Program-made: the position numbers and the translations under genes
Shown here: positions 60,581 through 64,000 of the stretch, one piece after another
Layout: each line of letters opens with the position of its first letter
Position numbering within the stretch: the stretch's first letter is position 1
Notes under the pieces: model-generated
The model's input: only the letters and a program-made list of their open reading frames with translations
Told to the model about the DNA's origin: nothing
The model's database searches: none
Assembly (NCBI GenBank): GCA_963693365.1
Contig: CAVNZM010000002.1
Location: 15,252,001-15,316,000, forward strand
DNA: 64,000 nt
From: Amoebidium appalachense
Lineage: Eukaryota > Ichthyosporea
Direction: 5' to 3'

Positions 60581-61140
60581 GGGGGGGGGGGGGAGGGCGG
60601 GGGAGGGAGAGAGAGGGGGGAGGAAGGTGGGGCGGACAGATGCTCGCGAGGCTACAAGTAGACGGATGCATCCGTAAGGAAAAACAAACACACAGGCACA
60701 GACCAAAAGGCACGTACCCATAGGGGGCATAGAATCACTACATGACGGCCATTCCACACATCATACAAAACGACTTTGTGAAACGTCGCTCTCAGAGTCC
60801 GCGTCTCCCCAGTCGGTGCTATTCTAAATTTATTTACGCGGGAACGATTTTGATTGGGCAGGCCCCCCCCCCCCGAGGATCCCCAAAAAAAACCTCTTCC
60901 CCTAGGCCATGACCTATAACAGGGTCCTCGTGCGTGTTCACACCAGACCGGCATGCCCCACAAGCACATGTATATATTATGGTGTACACTCTGTACGGTG
61001 TCGAAACGTCACTTACGCGGTGAAGCCTCACCCGCCGGAGGCTCCAAAGCATGGGATACCACATGTGTACACGCGCCCAAACCCGCCCAGATCCACCACG
61101 CCTCTGTACACATCCCAGCGAGGCAGCGTGACTTTTGAAT
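59890..61140. repeat. G/C-tract region upstream of the ankyrin gene
   Basis: T-rich then G tracts (59878-59968), further G runs (60036-60059, 60122-60160, 60546-60594) and C runs (60263-60285). Between them are complex islands. A 79-codon plus-strand frame (60909-61148) ends at AATAAAG; it has no recognisable domain and no supported splice partner. Confidence 0.6.
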
Positions 61141-61199
61141 GTGAATAAAGCTTTGCTCACGAGAAAAAGAAAAGACTTTCGACTGAGCGGGCACACCGA

Positions 61200-61860
61200 A
61201 TACCGGATACTTCAGGAAATTTCAGCAGAATAACTTTACTTTTTTGGAGATTCTGAATTACTCCGTTGTTTTTTTCTTCAGAATAATGTAGCCGGCAGCA
61301 AATTACGACGTGGTTGGCCCACTGGTTAGGGCCTATCCGATACGATTTTCAACGGTTAGCGAGTTTGTCTATTAGTAGCCTGCACTGAAGGTTGCATATG
61401 CATCTAGTTGTGTGCCTTCATATGTACGTTGGAGTCGTATCGATCATGCATCGCCCCTGTACTAGGGGATAAAGGGAAGGAGGGGAGTTTTGAAACGAGG
61501 GGAGGGGGGCTGCTTGTTTTCTTTTCTCTTCATCTCCTTTTCTTTTCTTTTCTTTTCTTTTTCTATTTCTTTTTTTTGGGGGGGGAGGGGGGAAGGGGAG
61601 GGGGAGGGGGAAGGGGGGGGGGGGGGGGGGAGGGGGGGAGGGGGATTGAGCGAGAGAGAAAAGGGAGGGATGGGCGGGGGGAGGGGGTAACCGTTAGAGA
61701 GAGAGAGCTAGGAGGGGGGAGGGAAAGAGGGGAGGAGGCGGCAGGCGGGGGCGATAAAGAGATCTAGAGGGGGGGGGGGGGGGGGGGGAGAAAGATAGAG
61801 ATAGTAAAGAGATAGAACGAGAGAAAGAAATATTGGAGTTTATTTTATTCACATTAAGAT
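61200..61860. other. Spacer without supported gene
   Basis: Complex sequence to 61480, then T-rich (TTTTC units) into G-rich and GA-rich tracts to 61830. Confidence 0.5.
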
Positions 61861-61928
61861 CAACTCCTAAATCCGTACGAGCGACTTTCTCAGCAGGAAA
61901 CCAAAATAGATGAAACTAATTAAAGATA

Positions 61929-62329
<401 letters not shown>

Positions 62330-62444
62330 TTCTTAAACACCTGGTAAACAGAGGTGTGTTTTTTGGAAAGCCTTGGAGGGGCAGGCGGGGGAGCCTGTCA
62401 GTCAGCACGCGTGGGCAGAGCAGTTCTTCAAAAGCAAGCCTGTG

Positions 62445-62450
62445 TTTATT
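62445..62450 (-). terminator. AATAAA polyadenylation signal of the Trp/Cys-rich gene
   Basis: AATAAA on the minus strand about 200 nt beyond the stop codon of the gene at 62654-63454. Confidence 0.5.
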
Positions 62451-62653
62451 ACGTGCATTTTAATTAGTGTTTGAAGCTGTCCACTACAAGTGGCACAGAG
62501 AGACTGCTACAAGCAGCCTATGACTCTCTTATAATTTAATTGTATGCTAGAAACATCGAGATCTAAAGCTATCTGTGTACAAATCTCATTCGCGTAGCCA
62601 TCATTACATATTTCACCCACAAATCACGCATCTGCTACCTCACCAATTGCAAC

Positions 62654-63454
62654 TTACGGCTCTTCCACCCCATCTGTTGGCAGATCCTCGTCACCCACAG
62701 CAACCCCCTCGACATCATCAACATTATCAGCAGGTACAGCAGCGGGCGATGGGGCCAAACCCGCGGGACTCTGAGCAGAGGGTGATGCGCTGACCGAATC
62801 GGAAGCAGTAATAGGTGCAGGGCGCGAAACAGTGGGTGGGGCCGGAGCATCCACGGGGGCAGCAGCACCATCCACCAAATCGACCACCTCGACGTCATTC
62901 CCCGCCAGGTCGGTCACAGGCTCAGGGACACTGGCGGGTGCGGGTGCTGGCTGGGAAACAACCACATTGCGTGCGGGGGCAGGTGCAGGTTTTCTGGCCG
63001 GGCGGGGCACGGAGGTGGGGTTGTCAGCACAGCAGCCACGGGCCCAGCCCTTCCAGCCCTGGCCGGCAGGGCACGTGGGCACGGCGCAGCAGCGACCCGT
63101 GCGTGGGTCCCACGTCTGGTTGATCGGGCAGTCGTTCTTGCAGCAGCCGGACGCCCAGCCCTTCCAGGCGTGGCCCGGCGCACACTCGGGAATGGCGCGG
63201 CAGCCCGTGCGCCACTGCCACTGGCCCTGAGGGCACGACCCCCACAGGTTGGCGCCTGCTGGCTTCACCCCCCATGGGCCCCAGTTGCTGCCCCAGTTCC
63301 AGCCCCAGTTATTGGCCGCGGGGGCGCTGGTGGTCTTGGTTGTGACCGTAGCGGTGTTGGACGGGTTCCATCCCCACCACGTGTTGGGACCCTACGTGGC
63401 CTCTGTCTGGTGGGCTGTGAGGGCCAAAAGAGCGCCGACGAGGATGGGCTGCAT
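62654..63454 (-). pseudogene. Secreted Trp/Cys-rich protein with an in-frame TAG
   Basis: The minus-strand frame from ATG 63454 gives a 20-residue signal-like peptide (MQPILVGALLALTA, then HQTEAT), then TAG at 63394-63392, then an uninterrupted frame to 62654 (266 codons in all). After the TAG comes a Trp-rich stretch (WWGWNP, NNWGWNWGSNWGPWG) and three Cys-rich units with CAPGHAWKGWASGCC and CPAGQGWKGWARGCC. A Pro/Ala/Val-rich acidic tail ends the frame. The units look like extracellular matrix or adhesive modules; no named family is recognised. An ATG at 63268 would give a protein without a signal peptide. Preservation of the whole frame suggests a recent nonsense change, readthrough, or an assembly error. 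Confidence 0.65.
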
Positions 63455-63628
63455 AATTTTTGTGTGTTTAGCGCAGGAGTATTTTCTGTGCGGATGTGTG
63501 TCGAATTTATAACTAGCCAGCGAGTGTGCAAGGCGGATAAGATATGTTCCGGAAGGCGATGAGCTGAATGCGGTCACAGTGTGTACTGCTGGGGCGTTGA
63601 ACTGAGGGGGTTGATCGTGCTTGTAAAG

Positions 63629-63682
63629 TTTATATACTTGCAGGAATGTTACAGGAAGTGTGACGCTTCACGGTGATTGGAT
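63629..63682 (-). promoter_or_regulatory. TATA and CCAAT boxes of the Trp/Cys-rich gene
   Basis: On the minus strand CCAATCACC lies near 63680 and TATATAAA at 63636-63629, about 175 nt upstream of the ATG. The CCAATCACC sequence is identical to that in the promoter at 136-144. Confidence 0.55.
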
Positions 63683-63689
63683 TTGCCGA

Positions 63690-64000
63690 ATAAGACCTTA
63701 GACGTAGTCTCCAAGGCTATGTACCCGCTGGCTTAGCCCTACGTGTCGTAACGAGAAACTCTGCCAAGGGGTATTTATGATTGGTCCAGATCGAATCCGG
63801 TTCGATCCGATTAGCCATATAAGGAAACTGCAAAAAACCGTTTTTACGAAAGGTAGCCCTACGTATGTGGCCTGGGCGGGCCCTACTACGCTGCGGGGGC
63901 GTGTCCCGCCGTGTCTATGAAGCCGTATCAACGTTAGGCTAATCAAATCGCTGAAAGCTGTATTTAATCCGTATTAACAAATCCGAAAGCTTCAATTTTA
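63690..64000. other. Window edge without supported gene
   Basis: Contains an inverted repeat GATCGAA-TCCGG-TTCGATC (63789-63807) and TATAAG near 63818, which may be a promoter for a gene beyond the window. Confidence 0.4.

Noticed and set aside
60909-61148. 79-codon plus-strand frame ending at AATAAA
   Set aside because: The stop-plus-poly-A arrangement is suggestive, but there is no domain, and the AT of AATAAA overlaps the stop by chance in this context. Evidence too thin for a gene call.
63789-63807. GGTTCGATCC resembling a tRNA B box
   Set aside because: It is part of a short palindrome; no A box or cloverleaf-forming sequence is found at the required distance.

Overview
The window is nuclear DNA from an intron-rich eukaryote. 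Genes are split by long introns (0.4-2.9 kb) and separated by spacers crowded with (CA/TG)n, (GA)n and very long homopolymeric G/C tracts. Most of the raw open reading frames are translations of these repeats. The set of genes I can support includes a Ral-type GTPase with an almost canonical effector region and a CVLL prenylation end, an NF-YB histone-fold subunit with a minor-spliceosome (AT-AC) intron, and a P-element-like THAP transposon. Together these suggest an opisthokont, probably a holozoan (animal or unicellular relative of animals). That is an inference from gene content, not a proof.

Layout. 0.5-5.8 kb: two convergent paralogues encoding small secreted proteins that share a signal peptide and a C-terminal Cys motif, separated by about 2.8 kb of repeats. 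7.0-9.3 kb: a small P-loop kinase-like NTPase with one 1.8-kb intron. 9.9-10.3 kb: a weak two-exon hypothetical gene. 11.0-13.3 kb (minus): NF-YB in five coding exons. 16.9-25.7 kb: a large RING-H2 E3 ligase (about 908 residues) with His-rich, Asn/Gln-rich and SAP-like segments. 27.5-38.6 kb: a transposon nest. In it a P-like DNA transposon sits inside a decayed LINE reverse transcriptase, next to an element with GC-rich inverted repeats and then a minus-strand LINE with a largely intact endonuclease/RT frame. 39.7-45.9 kb (minus): the Ral GTPase in four coding exons. 50.2-53.0 kb: a RING/TRAF-zinc-finger/coiled-coil gene broken by two frameshifts. 55.6-59.9 kb (minus): a small ankyrin-repeat gene with a probable 15-nt microexon. 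62.7-63.5 kb (minus): a secreted Trp/Cys-rich protein gene with one in-frame TAG.

The genes are not an operon or a pathway cluster. What links them is architecture. Several promoters carry CCAAT boxes, some with a TATA box (the window also encodes an NF-Y subunit). Introns and spacers hold compound tracts in which T or TG repeats run into G runs. A short dispersed repeat family (at least six copies) lies next to G tracts. The most notable observations are the AT-AC intron, the P-like transposon that lacks its catalytic core and sits in a LINE, the secreted paralogue pair, the dispersed G-tract-associated repeat, and the polarity of the compound homopolymer tracts.
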